DNA from: Gremmenia infestans | Taxonomy: Eukaryota > Ascomycota > Leotiomycetes > Helotiales > Hamatocanthoscyphaceae | DNA: 64,000 nucleotides | Assembly: GCA_032629725.1 (NCBI GenBank) | Contig: JAFEVB010000015.1 | Span: 868,001-932,000 of the forward strand | Reading direction: 5' to 3' | The notes under the pieces: generated by a model | The model's input: only the letters and a program-made list of their open reading frames with translations | The model's database searches: none | What the model was told of the DNA's origin: nothing | Position numbers and translations under genes: made by a program | Shown here: one piece after another, positions 10,901-21,524 of the stretch | How positions within the stretch are numbered: the stretch's first letter is position 1 | Layout: each line of letters opens with the position of its first letter

Positions 10901-12103
10901 TTGTAGCTCCTTGGAAACATCGCTCGACACCTGGTGAGGTGGCAGATCAAAAGAAACTGAATGTCGGTTTTCGGTCTGCTCGGTAGCCGGTCCTGTCAAC
11001 GTATCAAAAGTAGTCACCGAGCTATCCCGGTCCTTCCAAGATTTAGAAACCAAGGTTGTATGTCCAGTAGTATCAGAGGCAGTCGTATGGCTCTCTTCTC
11101 TTGGTAGCATTGGCCTCCCATCTCCAAAATCATGGCCGGCCTTGGAAGGAGCAGAGGAAGAGGGCGTCTGTGACGGAATATCATCAATGCCTGGCCAGTC
11201 ATGTAAACCTTTGGACAAATTCACAGGTGGTTCTTGGACTCCAAATTCGGCATCAGCGAGGTGCGCGAGGTCAACAACATTCTTGGCTCGTTTGTGGTGG
11301 ACAATGGAATCTTGAAACCTATGGCCATATTCCAGCCACCAGTCCCTCAGAGTGGACTTGCCCTCAATAAACAAGCTCATCGCCTTGATCATCCTCTCCG
11401 CACGAAATTGCTTTCGTTTGACGAGCCCGGCTTCAAGGTAATCCATCACGGTCACCGCCATGTCGGTCATGAACTGAATTTCCGACTCCGTCAACCCCGC
11501 CTCTCGCGGCCTATCATCTACGGCAATATAGTTCCCTATTATCATCGAAGGTTGATTCGGAGCAGGCCGGGTTTGAAGAGGAACAGCAGCCATGAACCTT
11601 ACATGAGGTTCCTGCCTAACAATGCATTTGTTCTTGAACCGATCGTCTTTCGTGGTGTCATTGACAACCAGATACTGATCCCCGGTACGGCAAAAATGAT
11701 TTACGCTGTCGGATCCAACTGTTGTGTGCGTATTGCTAGGGCACTTGAAAGCTCCCACTCCATGCCATAGTCTATCATCCGCATCATCATCCCGCTGCAG
11801 CGAAAGCGCCTGGCCCGACTCTGCGATGATGAATTCGATGGTACCGGTGGCGAGAGAGATTATGCCCCTCTTTGTGTTCAACCGCAGGGCTCCGAGTTGA
11901 GCAAAGGCCGTCAGGCATGGATCGGTCGTGGCTTTCTTTTCATCTGAAGCGTTGTTTGTTTCTTCGGGCTGGTAATACCTGGGAGTAGCGGAAATTATTA
12001 GCAAGGTGGCGGATCGCTGAGCAACACAACGCAACGGCTCGAGGTGGTGAACTGACCTGTAAAGCTCCCGCTCGCGTGCATTTATGGTCGCTTGTTTGGG
12101 CAT
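7947..12103 (-). CDS. Hybrid sensor histidine kinase (GAF, HisKA, HATPase, receiver)
   Basis: A fungal hybrid histidine kinase feeding a His-Asp phosphorelay. Exons: 12057-12103, 10483-11978, 8756-10364, 7947-8706; introns 11979-12056, 10365-10482 and 8707-8755 all have GT/AG ends, and the joined frame is 1,303 residues. Residues about 60-270 form a GAF-like sensor (YLVVNDTTKDDRF). The H-box ISSISHELRSPLHG places the phosphorylated His near 645. The N-box (LMNLFSNAMKYTKSG), G1 (VKDSGKGIS) and G2 (GAGLGLSIVRHI) follow. The receiver starts LRVLLVEDNEINLKLL, with the phospho-acceptor in FMDISMP (Asp about 1204) and the conserved Lys in FLTKP. No membrane segment is visible, so it is probably cytosolic. 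The start MPKQATINARERELYR fits such proteins; an in-frame ATG at 12259 would add a Ser/Gln-rich stretch encoded by a GACT repeat and is less likely. The stimulus is unknown. Confidence 0.93.
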
Positions 12104-13192
12104 AATTAATTGATCACTTTGCACAAGGCGGGCAAAGACAGCAAAGTGGGGAACACATTCAAAGCACTGGCTGACGGTCTGACTGACTGACTGACTGACT
12201 GAAGTCTGAGCGAAGTCTGATGGACTGTTGCAACTGACTCTGCGCAAGAAGCTGAACAAGAGTGGAGATGGATGTAAAACACGAGAGAGGAGAATTCAAG
12301 AACACCGCAATTGAAGGTTCGGTGCCACCGGTACCGGTAGGTAGTAAGGGTAGTAAGCACTCAGTATAAGGTTACAGTACCCCCATGCAAGTAGATTATT
12401 AACGCCGTTCCGTTTAGCAGACGGACATGGGCTAGAAGCGGCCAAGAAAGCCGCGAAACTTAACTTGTATAGAACATGTCAAACAATTGGTAAAAATGCA
12501 ATTCTGGATGGGCTTCTCATTCGGGAAGAAATGAAGCCTTCGTGGATTGCTTACATGCATGCACATAACATACGAAGCTGAGCTGGCTGGGCTGAGGTTC
12601 ACAGCAGAAGAAACCGGCTTTTTACACGCTATCCCCCACCCCTGAACCCTGACTTTATAGATCACGTGATCACCATAGGGTTCAGGCAAAATAGTCTCTA
12701 GCACCTACCTACGCTTTGGCAACTAAAAGCTTCAACAGTCTCGGAATCCAGAGGGCTGAATATATCCAATTATCAACACACTTTCAATGTCCACTGCGCT
12801 GCTACCGTCACATCAAAGAGGTTCTTGTCCTCGAAATAGAAGTTGCCAGGATGACATACACAAAAAGCGCTAACTACCTATATAACGACTGCCCTGCCCT
12901 TCCACGTTTGTATTTAGACCGCCGACAAGATATCCATCCAGCTACTTCTCGCCTTTGTAGAGCCGTACATCATATTTTATACATGGACCGTACCCAATTC
13001 TCGAGCCTCGCAGCTGATACCATCTTTGAACCTTCCCCAACCCAACCGGTATATATAGCCCCAGTTTTACCTCATGTGTAGCTGATCCTCCTTTTCCCTT
13101 TTCCTGCCATCCATGCCGCCCATATCCTGTTAATTAACTATTAGAACATAAAGTAAATATACGAATAGCACCCTTTGTTTTTTCTTTCTAAC
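12104..13192. other. Intergenic region upstream of the histidine kinase
   Basis: This spans the 5' flank of the hybrid kinase and the 3' flank of the next minus-strand gene. A GACT tandem tract lies near 12177-12200. The 121-codon frame at 12716-13081 has no domain or intron signals and I do not call it. The stretch is otherwise featureless. Confidence 0.5.
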
Positions 13193-16100
13193 TCAAGCAT
13201 GCTTATTAGCACCCGCTTGCATCTTGCGCAGCGCGTCGCGGTGCGCAGAAAGCATATCACCCCTCCTCATCCGCTCATCGAAGGCATTATTCCTCTCACC
13301 CTTCATCCTCGCATCCATCGCCTTCCTCTGCTCCTCCGCTTGCCGTTCCTGCCACAACACGCTCCGCTGTCTCTCAACCGAGATCTTAGGCACCACGGCG
13401 CTGTGTAGATCATGCTGAACGCTAGCTCGCCATGACGCGAGTTGCTGTTCTCGTGCCATGTGTGAAGGTACTGATGATTGTCGGCGAGGCTGATGAGAGT
13501 CGTAGGGCATAGAAGGCTGTTGGAGTGGCGCCACAGGTGAAGACAGCTGTTGCAGAGAGGATTGGCGGATTAGGTTGCGGCGTGCTGAAAGAGACATGTT
13601 ATCGTCATCTTCCGGAAGTATCGGACTGCTAGTATTTTGGTAGTTGTAGAGTGAGCCCGCTTCGCTGCCGGACCTTGATTGCGGCATGCTGTCGTGCGCC
13701 GTTGGGAATTCAGGGGTCGAGGCGAGTGCAGTTTGTGAGTTGTGAAATGAGTACGACTTATTTCGCATCATTGTGTCTCGTTTTCCAATTAGAGTATCAG
13801 AGCTTCCAAATGGAACAGCATTAATAGGAACCTGGTTCATTCCAGGGACACTTTGTGAAGGAAAGTTCTCTTCTATCGGGGATTCCACAATAGCTTGTGG
13901 GATCGCTGGACTCGAAGAAATTCGGAACCGATTGAGATTTGTTTGTGAAGTTTGACTATGCATTGATTGCTGCGACACGCTCCTTTGAATAGCACTGTCT
14001 TGACCGACAAAGCCATTCGCCGTCTCTGGTCTTGATTGATACGGGGAAGGATATGCCTTTGACTGTGCCGAAGTCGATCTGATCAGAGGTGGGGCATTGT
14101 GATTTGACATTGTTGAAGTCATCCTTGATGCTGGTGGAGGCAAAGCGTTCTCGGGAGTTTGTTGGAGTTCTGCTACCATCACAGGTGCTGCGACTTCCGT
14201 GTTTCTGTCCTCGGAAGGCGATTTCTCTATCTTCAACTCCTCCACCTCCGGCACATCGGCATTTCCAAGATGTTTTGCCCATTCGTTAGTCCGGTATGAC
14301 ATTACTACTCTAGACATTTGAGGCGGCAGTGTGTCTTTGGTGATGGCTGCGGACTTTGACTCAGCAGCAGAAACAACCGAAGTGGCTGTCTTTGGTTTCT
14401 CGGCCAGACTAGGCTCGGGGGTTTCAATTGTGGACGTTGCCTTCGACTCAGGCTTCGGGTTTGTACTCCTAGTCAGAGACTGACCAGTGACATCTTCCTC
14501 GTGTTGACCTTCGGGTCCAGCCTTTTCTCCCTCCTTTTCGATTGATTCTGCGAATATAGCTCGCTTCGAATTACCCTCTGTATCCTCAGGAACTGAAGCG
14601 GCTGCTGAAAGAGCACCATCAAGATTCGAGGGGGGAGGTAGCACAGACATAGGTAGATTGTCAAGATTTGGCGATCGGGCTTCTGAGGTATCTGGCGCCA
14701 GGTCTATAGACGAACGTATACTTCTCATTCCCTCATCATCACTCAGTCCGTCCACAGTAGCAGCAATGGAGCTTGCACGATCGTCTTCAATGCCACGAGG
14801 TATAACCAGATCCTCCGTGCTAGGCGCTTCTCCAATAGAAACTCGGTTAGAAAGTCTTGAAGAATTTCTCTGCGATCTCTTAGAAAATCGATGCAATATC
14901 GCCGAGCCTGTTGAAAAGCGTTTCGATTGTCGTTTTTGATCTTGATGCCCGGCTTGCTCGTCATCAGCAAAAGTTGCTGCAGAGGATCGATCATCCTCTA
15001 CATCGCCCTCCGGTACTTTGAATGGGAGTGGAACAACTTCTGGCCCCCCCGAGGCTCTCGTCGAGATGGGCGGGTTCGGGTTCGAATTTCGCTTGGGAGA
15101 ATGTCGTCGGGAGGGTCGTCTCTCAAATCGCGCTTCTCCATCTGCACCTACGACCCATACATTCTCCTCTTCGGAATCCAACTGAAGAGAACTTCGTGCC
15201 GAGGCGTGACTTCTGCGTGCCTGCACCGGTTCAATTGGATTTCCATTCTCGTCAAGCTCTGGTTCGGGTTCCAGATCCCTAGCAACACGCACAGTAACAG
15301 CACCACCATCCTGACCGCTCCTCGACATGACAAGTCCAGCTCCATTTGCTATTGTAGGTGTCACCATCTCCGACATTTCAATTTGATCGTCTGCAGATCG
15401 TCTTATCGATGTCACAACACTCATAGCCCCTTTCTTCTGACTGTCCATGTCGCCGACACCAGAGTCTCTTTGCGACAGGTTAATGCCCTTGCTAATCTGG
15501 TCCTTGTCCCCGTGAACAGCTTCCCACTGGTGCCTTTCTTCCGCATTAAGATCTTCAATTCTTCGCCCGGCGTTTTCTTCCTCCTTCGCCATCGTCCGCT
15601 CGTCTGCGAGTCTTTCGACTGCTCGTTCCTCCCGGCGTTCTTTGATAACCTTCCAGAGCTTCATCTGAGATACGATACCGGCAAGGAAAATGACGATTAT
15701 TGCAGCAATTTCCACTTTGATACCCCTTGTCAAAGGATATGTGGTAGCCCCAACCGGAAACAAGTTATTGTTCAAATCCCAGATATATGCCCAGAACTCC
15801 TTCAAACCGGCTCGACTAAAACAGTCGATTCCAATGACCACTACAGTTGCACCACCAAAGGAAATCAATACCATCAAACTGTATGGCCTCGTGTAACGGT
15901 GGAATGATGTTGCAAAACTGACAACAGTAAACACCGCAATGAAAATAGACTTCCCACTAGTACTAGTCAAAAGTCCACCGGGTTTCAGGACCAGCAACCA
16001 CATGCTGAAGCAGAAGCCGCCCAGCAGACAGCCTAAACCTTCAGTCATCTCGGAGAATACAATAGCTCCTCCGCCGATAACGAAGCCGGTCATGACGGCA

Positions 16101-16798
16101 GCGACAACGTATGCTCCTTGAACAGCATTGCTAACAGGCAAATTCATGACATAGAGAATGAGAACCGAAACTGCTAAGCTTGCGAGGTAGCCTGCCGACA
16201 GGAACACATGGAGCATTTTGTTCTTGATCCCGATAACAGTATATACTGCCCCGCTAATCAGCAGTATGACTCCAGCGACTCCAAAACCTGGCGTGAGTTG
16301 TGGTGCGAGTGGTAGTTTCTCGGGCGTGGCGGTAGCTACTTCATATTAGCATTCACACATAGATTGACATTCGTAATTTTACATACTATTGAATATAGAA
16401 CTATTGTTGATCGTAGCTGTGGGAGCTGCTCCAACTAAATTAGATGTCACAGCGGATGCATTGGTAGTTGAACTTGCACTTGCGCTTGCGGTTGAGTTGG
16501 AACTGGCATCGGTGGTAGTGATACTAGTTGCAGTCGACTTTGGCGGGTCAGAGGAAGCCTCGTCACTTGTTTTGTCGGTTTTAGATTGTCCTTCACTGTC
16601 CCCTGAAGAATTTCCTCCGGTCTGCGATGACGTACTCGGACTCGAAGGTGATGGTGAGGTCTCCGTAGAGGTTATTGATGGAGTTGTAGGTCCATCACGC
16701 CTGTGAATATGAACTCCCCACCGATCCGCGACAGCGATATTGATGCAGAAGCAGAGTAGTAGTACTGCTAAGATCTTTGACCTTGCAGAATGGACCAT
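13193..16798 (-). CDS. Secretory-pathway membrane protein with DUF4203/TMEM198-like domain
   Basis: Two exons (16387-16798 and 13193-16338) joined across a 48-bp intron (GTATGT...CTAATATGAAG) give 1,185 residues. The N-terminus is a signal peptide (ILAVLLLCFCINIAVA). A Ser/Thr-rich, probably O-glycosylated stalk to about residue 140 follows. About seven hydrophobic helices lie between roughly residues 150 and 355, rich in Gly and small residues, with the texture of the DUF4203/TM7S3-TM198 domain. The remaining 800 residues are a charged, Ser/Pro-rich, presumably cytosolic tail with coiled-coil-like Glu/Arg runs just after the last helix. Fungal members of this family are uncharacterised; a cell-surface or vacuolar role is only a guess. 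The start at 16798 was chosen because it opens the signal peptide; an upstream ATG at 16867 would bury it. Confidence 0.85.
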
Positions 16799-19338
16799 GG
16801 TGGGAACTGTGAATGGTTCTCCACAGGTGTGGGAAGTATGATGTGACGATGAGGGCAAGGCTCTCACAAAACGAGAGTGTGTAAGTCGAAGCTTTCAATA
16901 TTTAATGAGGGTAGGTAGCATTGGCGCAGATCCTGCTGGCATTGCTGGTGGACAAAATAGATAGGCAATGAAGAATGAGGTTGAGATAATTATTTGCGGC
17001 GGAGGGATCTTAGGAGGATGGATGGAGTGAGTGGGTGGGCGAGTGGTAGGGTAGGAGGCCAGGGTACGACTAGGCCGGATCAGATCGGCAATTAGGGCTA
17101 CAAGGACGAGATTGTGAATACTTCGTAGATTTTGATCGCAGACCCTGAAACTGGTAAAACGCTGGCGAATGAGAGACGAGCTTGAAGCGGGATGAAATTA
17201 AAGTGAGTCAAAGCTCGAGGGGCAGAACGGAAAAGAGAGCTTGGGACCTGCATAGCTACATGGCAAGGTCCGAATTTGTAGTGCGAGGCGTCAAAGTGAG
17301 ATTACCATGTCCCTTTGCGGGACAACCCGTCAGGTGCCCGCGCAAGCATAGCACCATCTCTGAACTTCTCAAGTTCTCAACCAGCCAAAGTGACACCACG
17401 GCGTTGATCTCGGTAGAAATGTAGAGATTCCCGAGTACATACAGACAAGTAAAGTAAACTTCATGAATAGGGCCAGTCCTTGATCTCCAGCTGTCCATTT
17501 ACCTGCAACTGCCGCCTGTCTGCCATGTGTTCGCAGCTCACCATAGGACGCAGTCCTCTGACGGCTGCAAGACGAGAAAGACTACGACCACTTGAATTCC
17601 ATTAGGCCTCGGCACTAACTCGCAATTGGATATGGGAATTGCGACAACAGCGTGTTGCAGGGTGCTTGCTATAGCTGAGATTGAACAGAGTCAAAGCCAC
17701 CAGTCACCAGTCAGTGGCAGTAGCAGGCCTACGTATATGACCGGTCGCCACGGGATGGCCGGAAAAGAAAGGCCATGACGTCGAGCGAGGCACCATGTCA
17801 AAATCCTTTGTCGCGCGATTGCTGTGTTCCCCTGATGCCGGCGATGCGTATCGATTCTGTGCAGCGTGGTGGAGGAGGAGATGACCATAAGGAGAAGTGA
17901 GGTCAAAGAAGCGAGATTGTCTCTTCGGCTAGCGCTGATGTGGTGGGCTGATCTAGTTCTGCATAGGACCGACCATAGGTAGTCAGGGGTTTAGCTATGG
18001 AAAAGTCAAAAGCCGTAATCTTATAGACTTTATTTTTACTTCTTTCTAGGACCTGTACCCTTTTCCTCCATCACATATGAGCTGTTTGAAGCTACTGTAT
18101 GTTGTAATCAAGTACACACTCAATATTTGACTCAGCTGGGCTTCTTGCCAACCAAGATTCTCGAGAAGCAGGATTGAGGGGCTATAGTCCTGTACTGTAC
18201 GACGAATAATGTGGGGTTTTAAGAGCAATTTCAATCCTTCAGGGGTTGATTAAACTTTTGCTGATTAGGGGCTAGCTCAGCCCAATTCTCCGAAAACGAC
18301 ATCGACATCCAGGATCAGTTCAAAGCACGCGGAAGTTTTTTGAGGATCCCGCCGCATGGTCAGCCAGTCAACTCGAGCCTCGTCGCGCATCGGGAGACGC
18401 GTCCAAGGAACACGTTGAATAGTCCTCTAGCCAATCTGTAGCTGACACCGCACTGCTGGCCCAACTCTCGATCCCGAGTGTATTGTATGGAGGTAAGACA
18501 GATCCAAATTGACATCTCTCGTGCGTTCATCCAGAAAAGTCTCAGAGGTTGCACAAGAGACACCGAGATAATGTAAGTAGCCGCGAAGGTTCCGAGTAAC
18601 CAGGACCGACTCTGTGCGGCACCCTATCATGCCCTCCTCAATCACCAGTGCTGGGGATTGCTGCATTCTGTAGTGGAACAGCATAGCATATCTACCACAA
18701 AAGTGCGGAGTACCTCTGTACTAAAGACCGTGCTTTCACCAGGTCAACCTGCTACTTGCTACTTGATACTGCCCCGATGTGCTGTACAATGTAGGAGTAA
18801 GGATGTCTCGGGTAAATGTATTTCGTATTATCTTAGAACACATGTCACTTGACGGAGAAGGCGGCACACACTTGACTGCCGTCTCTACTGTATGAGGTCT
18901 ATCTCGTAACCCTGGTTTCCCCAGGATTCAACGACTTCCCCTCGAGCTCGAGCAGCGAGCTTGTGGCAATCACGGTTTGTGGAACATTTACCAGACACAT
19001 TCTCCACGTGGGAAATGACCCAGGACTCCTTAAGAGCTGAACAATAATGACTAGGAAAACGCTCACCTGGTATTGGATCTGTGATCACTGTTCCCACCTG
19101 AAGGTACGCAGAGCGGAATTTCCGCTTTCGTCGAGCAAATCACGTGCTTATATTCTGCCGAACCCCTAATCAGAAAATCGCGTCTAACCTCGAGCAAGTT
19201 TGAAGCATCACCAACTTGCGCCTCCATCAACAATTCCATAAACGCAACCCCAAACATCTTACCAAGACCCTAGATATCCCCTCCGAAAGGCCCTTCAGCA
19301 CGGCGAGCAACCCGAATTTAAATTATCCATCTCTAAGC
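16799..19338. other. 2.5-kb divergent intergenic region
   Basis: This is the shared upstream space of the minus-strand DUF4203 gene and the plus-strand SSB gene. The small frames on both strands are short and lack texture. A hairpin with 8-bp arms lies at 17620-17644. The 120 bp before 19339 are open in the SSB frame and may be 5' UTR. I see no RNA gene. Confidence 0.5.
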
Positions 19339-19884
19339 ATGTCTTCCTTCCTCCTTCGACGCGTGCTCCCAACCAGCGCCCGCGCCTTCTCAACCTCCGC
19401 CCCACGATCCTCGTTCGCAAAAATGACCATCATTGGCCGTCTAGCTGATACTCCCGAACTGCAAGCAACGAGCACGGGACAGGAGGTATTGAGATACGCC
19501 GTTGGAACCAACAGCGGCCCGCGGGACAACCAGAAGACGAACTGGTTCCGGATTACGAGTTTCTTGCCAGAGGGCCCGCAGAGAGATTTCATATCGAGCT
19601 TGGATAAGGGGTATGTCAATGCATTTTCTGGAGGGTGTGAAAATTCGGGGAATGGAGGGTTGTGTTCAGAGGAGGACGAATGCTTACTAAATCTGTGTAC
19701 AGAACTCTTGTCTACGTCGAGGGCGATGCTTCCATGTCTCAATACACTGATGCAGACAACAAGCCAAGAAGCTCGTTGAATATTGTTCAGAGTGGGTATT
19801 CGCTCGAGACATGCACTGCCTTCCTTTACTAAATCTTGGATAACAGAAAGCTTCGAGGTTCTCTCCCCTAAGAAGCAACAGTAA
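19339..19884 (+). CDS. RIM1: Mitochondrial single-stranded DNA-binding protein (Rim1-like)
   Basis: Three exons (19339-19610, 19703-19791, 19847-19884) encode 132 residues of a bacterial-type SSB used in mitochondrial DNA replication and maintenance. The N-terminus (MSSFLLRRVLPTSARAFSTS) is a typical cleavable matrix-targeting peptide. The OB-fold follows: MTIIGRLADTPELQATSTG, VLRYAVGTNSG, TNWFRITSF, then LVYVEGDASM and SLNIVQKSFEVL across the two splice joins. Both introns have good signals (GTATGT...TACAG and GTGGGT...CTAAA...AACAG), and both joins keep the family alignment. The protein ends within the OB-fold without the acidic tail of bacterial SSB, as in yeast Rim1. The upstream in-frame ATG at 19216 would place residues ahead of the targeting peptide, so 19339 is preferred. 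Confidence 0.92.
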
Positions 19885-20492
19885 ATGTTCCTCTCCTCCA
19901 ACACAACGATATACCACTGTACCACACTGCGTCAGGCTTTCCTTGTATCTGTCGTCAAGAGACAATCGGGCGTTCCTCCTTTTCATGTACAATCTCGTTT
20001 CAGATACCAGGGATAACAGGAGTAGAGGGTGTGACTTGTGCTAATAAATTACAATGAATCTCTTCTCACTGCAATTACTTTTTTTAGTCGAGTCACTTAC
20101 TATGCAGATGAACAGATTTGAAACAATACACTTTTTTACTGGATGCAATAAACAATACAAAGTACACCTGTCCTCCCAATTACTGCCCTTCCAATTGCCT
20201 GTCCTTCCAATTACTTGCCCAATTACCTGTCCTCCCAATTACTGCCCTTCCTATTACCTGCCCTTCCTGTTACCTGCCCTTCCTGTTACCTGCCCTTCCT
20301 GTTACCTGCCCTTCCTATCCCTTTCAATCCAACTCTCATGCTAGTCAATCTATCAAACTTTCCTTCTCATGCTCCTTTTTTGTCCTTTTTTACTTTCCTC
20401 TGATTGGTCCCCATGTCTCCTCTAAACAATGTGTGGCAAGTGGACAAGAAGAGGTGCGATGTTCTCATCCTATGCCCACCATTGCCAGCACA
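19885..20492. other. Convergent intergenic region with a minisatellite
   Basis: This is the 3' flank of the SSB gene and of the minus-strand gene at 20493. It holds a degenerate tandem array at 20168-20316. The frames crossing it read as Leu/Pro/Cys repeats and are products of the array, not genes. Confidence 0.65.
20168..20316. repeat. 16-bp minisatellite (CCTTCCTGTTACCTGC)
   Basis: The right part (from about 20246) has four nearly identical 16-bp units. The left part contains decayed or variant units (CCTCCCAATTACTGCC, CCTTCCAATTGCCTGT). The gradient suggests expansion at the right end. It lies in the 3' space between two convergent genes. Confidence 0.85.
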
Positions 20493-21524
20493 TCAGTTTG
20501 AGTGATCTGCATGGGTCTTTCGCTTCTTCAGTGGTGGTTCGCCAGATCTGCTGGACTTGTCCACTTTGGGCTTTCCTTTGCCGCACTTTGGCTTTTGCTC
20601 GTCGATGTTCAGGATGTACCAAGTCGCATCATCATTGAATGCGAAAGTCTCGGGGTTCTTGGTAAGGGAAGCCGCGGCCGTTTGCTCTTTCCATTCCGCC
20701 CCGGCGTTCCACTCCAACATGGTTTTCCAGATGTTTCGCTTGGTCATGACACCTCCGGGTACCTTGGCGAGAATGGCGTATGACAAGAAGGCGGCGGATG
20801 GCTTCTTGGAGTTGAGAGATGGTTGTTGTTTCTTGCCTGGGACGTGCTCCGTTTCGTACACGCCCTGCTGTAATCCCAAGGCGGCAAATTGACCTGGGAT
20901 GAAGTCGTTCCTCCACGACTTATAGGTACGGCCTGCAGAATCATATTGTTCAGGGCGATGGTCGACGAGTGGCGTACGAGGCTTGGTGGAGGCTCCAGTG
21001 TTGTTTGTAGGCTGGCCATCACCCTCTCCCAAACTGGATGGGGCTCCCGATGAAATGGAAGAGGATTGTCCGGGATTTGGGTCAGAGACTGGTGTTTGCT
21101 GTAGAGGGGCTCCAGTACCGTTCAGGACATCGCCGAGCTGGGGTACATTTGGTGAGACTGGTGCAGTGGCGGCATGCTGGGAGTTTCCGGGCTGGGGATT
21201 TGGGCGACCAGCTGCTGCAATATGATGCTTCATTCCATACAAAATAAGCGCAACTCGAACTTCGTCGTCAGACCATTTTGTCTCCGAGAGGCTCTCTCGC
21301 GCTTGTCTGAAAGTGGGGATTTGAACCTTGGTGGAACCATAGCTTGAAGGGTTCACAGAAGTCCAGCCTGAGGAGGCAAAGGAGGTGGGTGAGCTCAAGG
21401 AGATGGGTGAGCTCAAGGAGATGGGTGAGCTCAAGGAGGTGGGTGGTGAGCTCAAGGAGGTGGGTGAGCTCGGTGAGGGGTCAGGGGATGGCGAACTGAG
21501 GGGGTTTGGACTGATGTTGGACAT
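20493..21524 (-). CDS. Uncharacterised protein with Ser/Pro repeat N-terminus
   Basis: An intronless frame of 343 residues that I do not recognise. Residues 1-50 are nearly all Ser, Pro, Leu and Thr, built from repeats of SLSSPIS/SLSSPTS encoded by an 18-bp tandem unit at about 21380-21475. Two parts look conserved. The first is around residues 75-105 (LSETKWSDDEVRVALILYGM). The second runs from about 190 to 320 and is rich in Trp and Tyr (YDSAGRTYKSWRNDF, NIWKTMLEWNAGAEWK, ATWYILNID). The C-terminus is Lys-rich (PLKKRKT), which resembles a nuclear localisation signal. The aromatic-rich block could be a small DNA- or protein-binding module, but I name none. Codon texture and the lack of stops across 1 kb support a real gene. 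Confidence 0.65.
   Translation of the reverse strand: MSNISPNPLSSPSPDPSPSSPTSLSSPPTSLSSPISLSSPISLSSPTSFASSGWTSVNPSSYGSTKVQIPTFRQARESLSETKWSDDEVRVALILYGMKHHIAAAGRPNPQPGNSQHAATAPVSPNVPQLGDVLNGTGAPLQQTPVSDPNPGQSSSISSGAPSSLGEGDGQPTNNTGASTKPRTPLVDHRPEQYDSAGRTYKSWRNDFIPGQFAALGLQQGVYETEHVPGKKQQPSLNSKKPSAAFLSYAILAKVPGGVMTKRNIWKTMLEWNAGAEWKEQTAAASLTKNPETFAFNDDATWYILNIDEQKPKCGKGKPKVDKSSRSGEPPLKKRKTHADHSN
21380..21475. repeat. 18-bp in-frame minisatellite
   Basis: Tandem units of about 18 bp (GGTGAGCTCAAGGAGATG and GGTGGGT variants) lie inside the minus-strand gene and encode its Ser/Pro/Leu repeats. The unit length is a multiple of three, so copy-number change would lengthen or shorten the protein without breaking the frame. 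Confidence 0.85.

Noticed and set aside
12716..13081. 121-codon plus-strand frame
   Set aside because: Composition resembles random translation of spacer DNA; no motif, no intron signals, no continuation.
17620..17644. 8-bp hairpin TCGCAATT/AATTGCGA
   Set aside because: One short hairpin in 2.5 kb of spacer is expected by chance, and no related copies were seen nearby.
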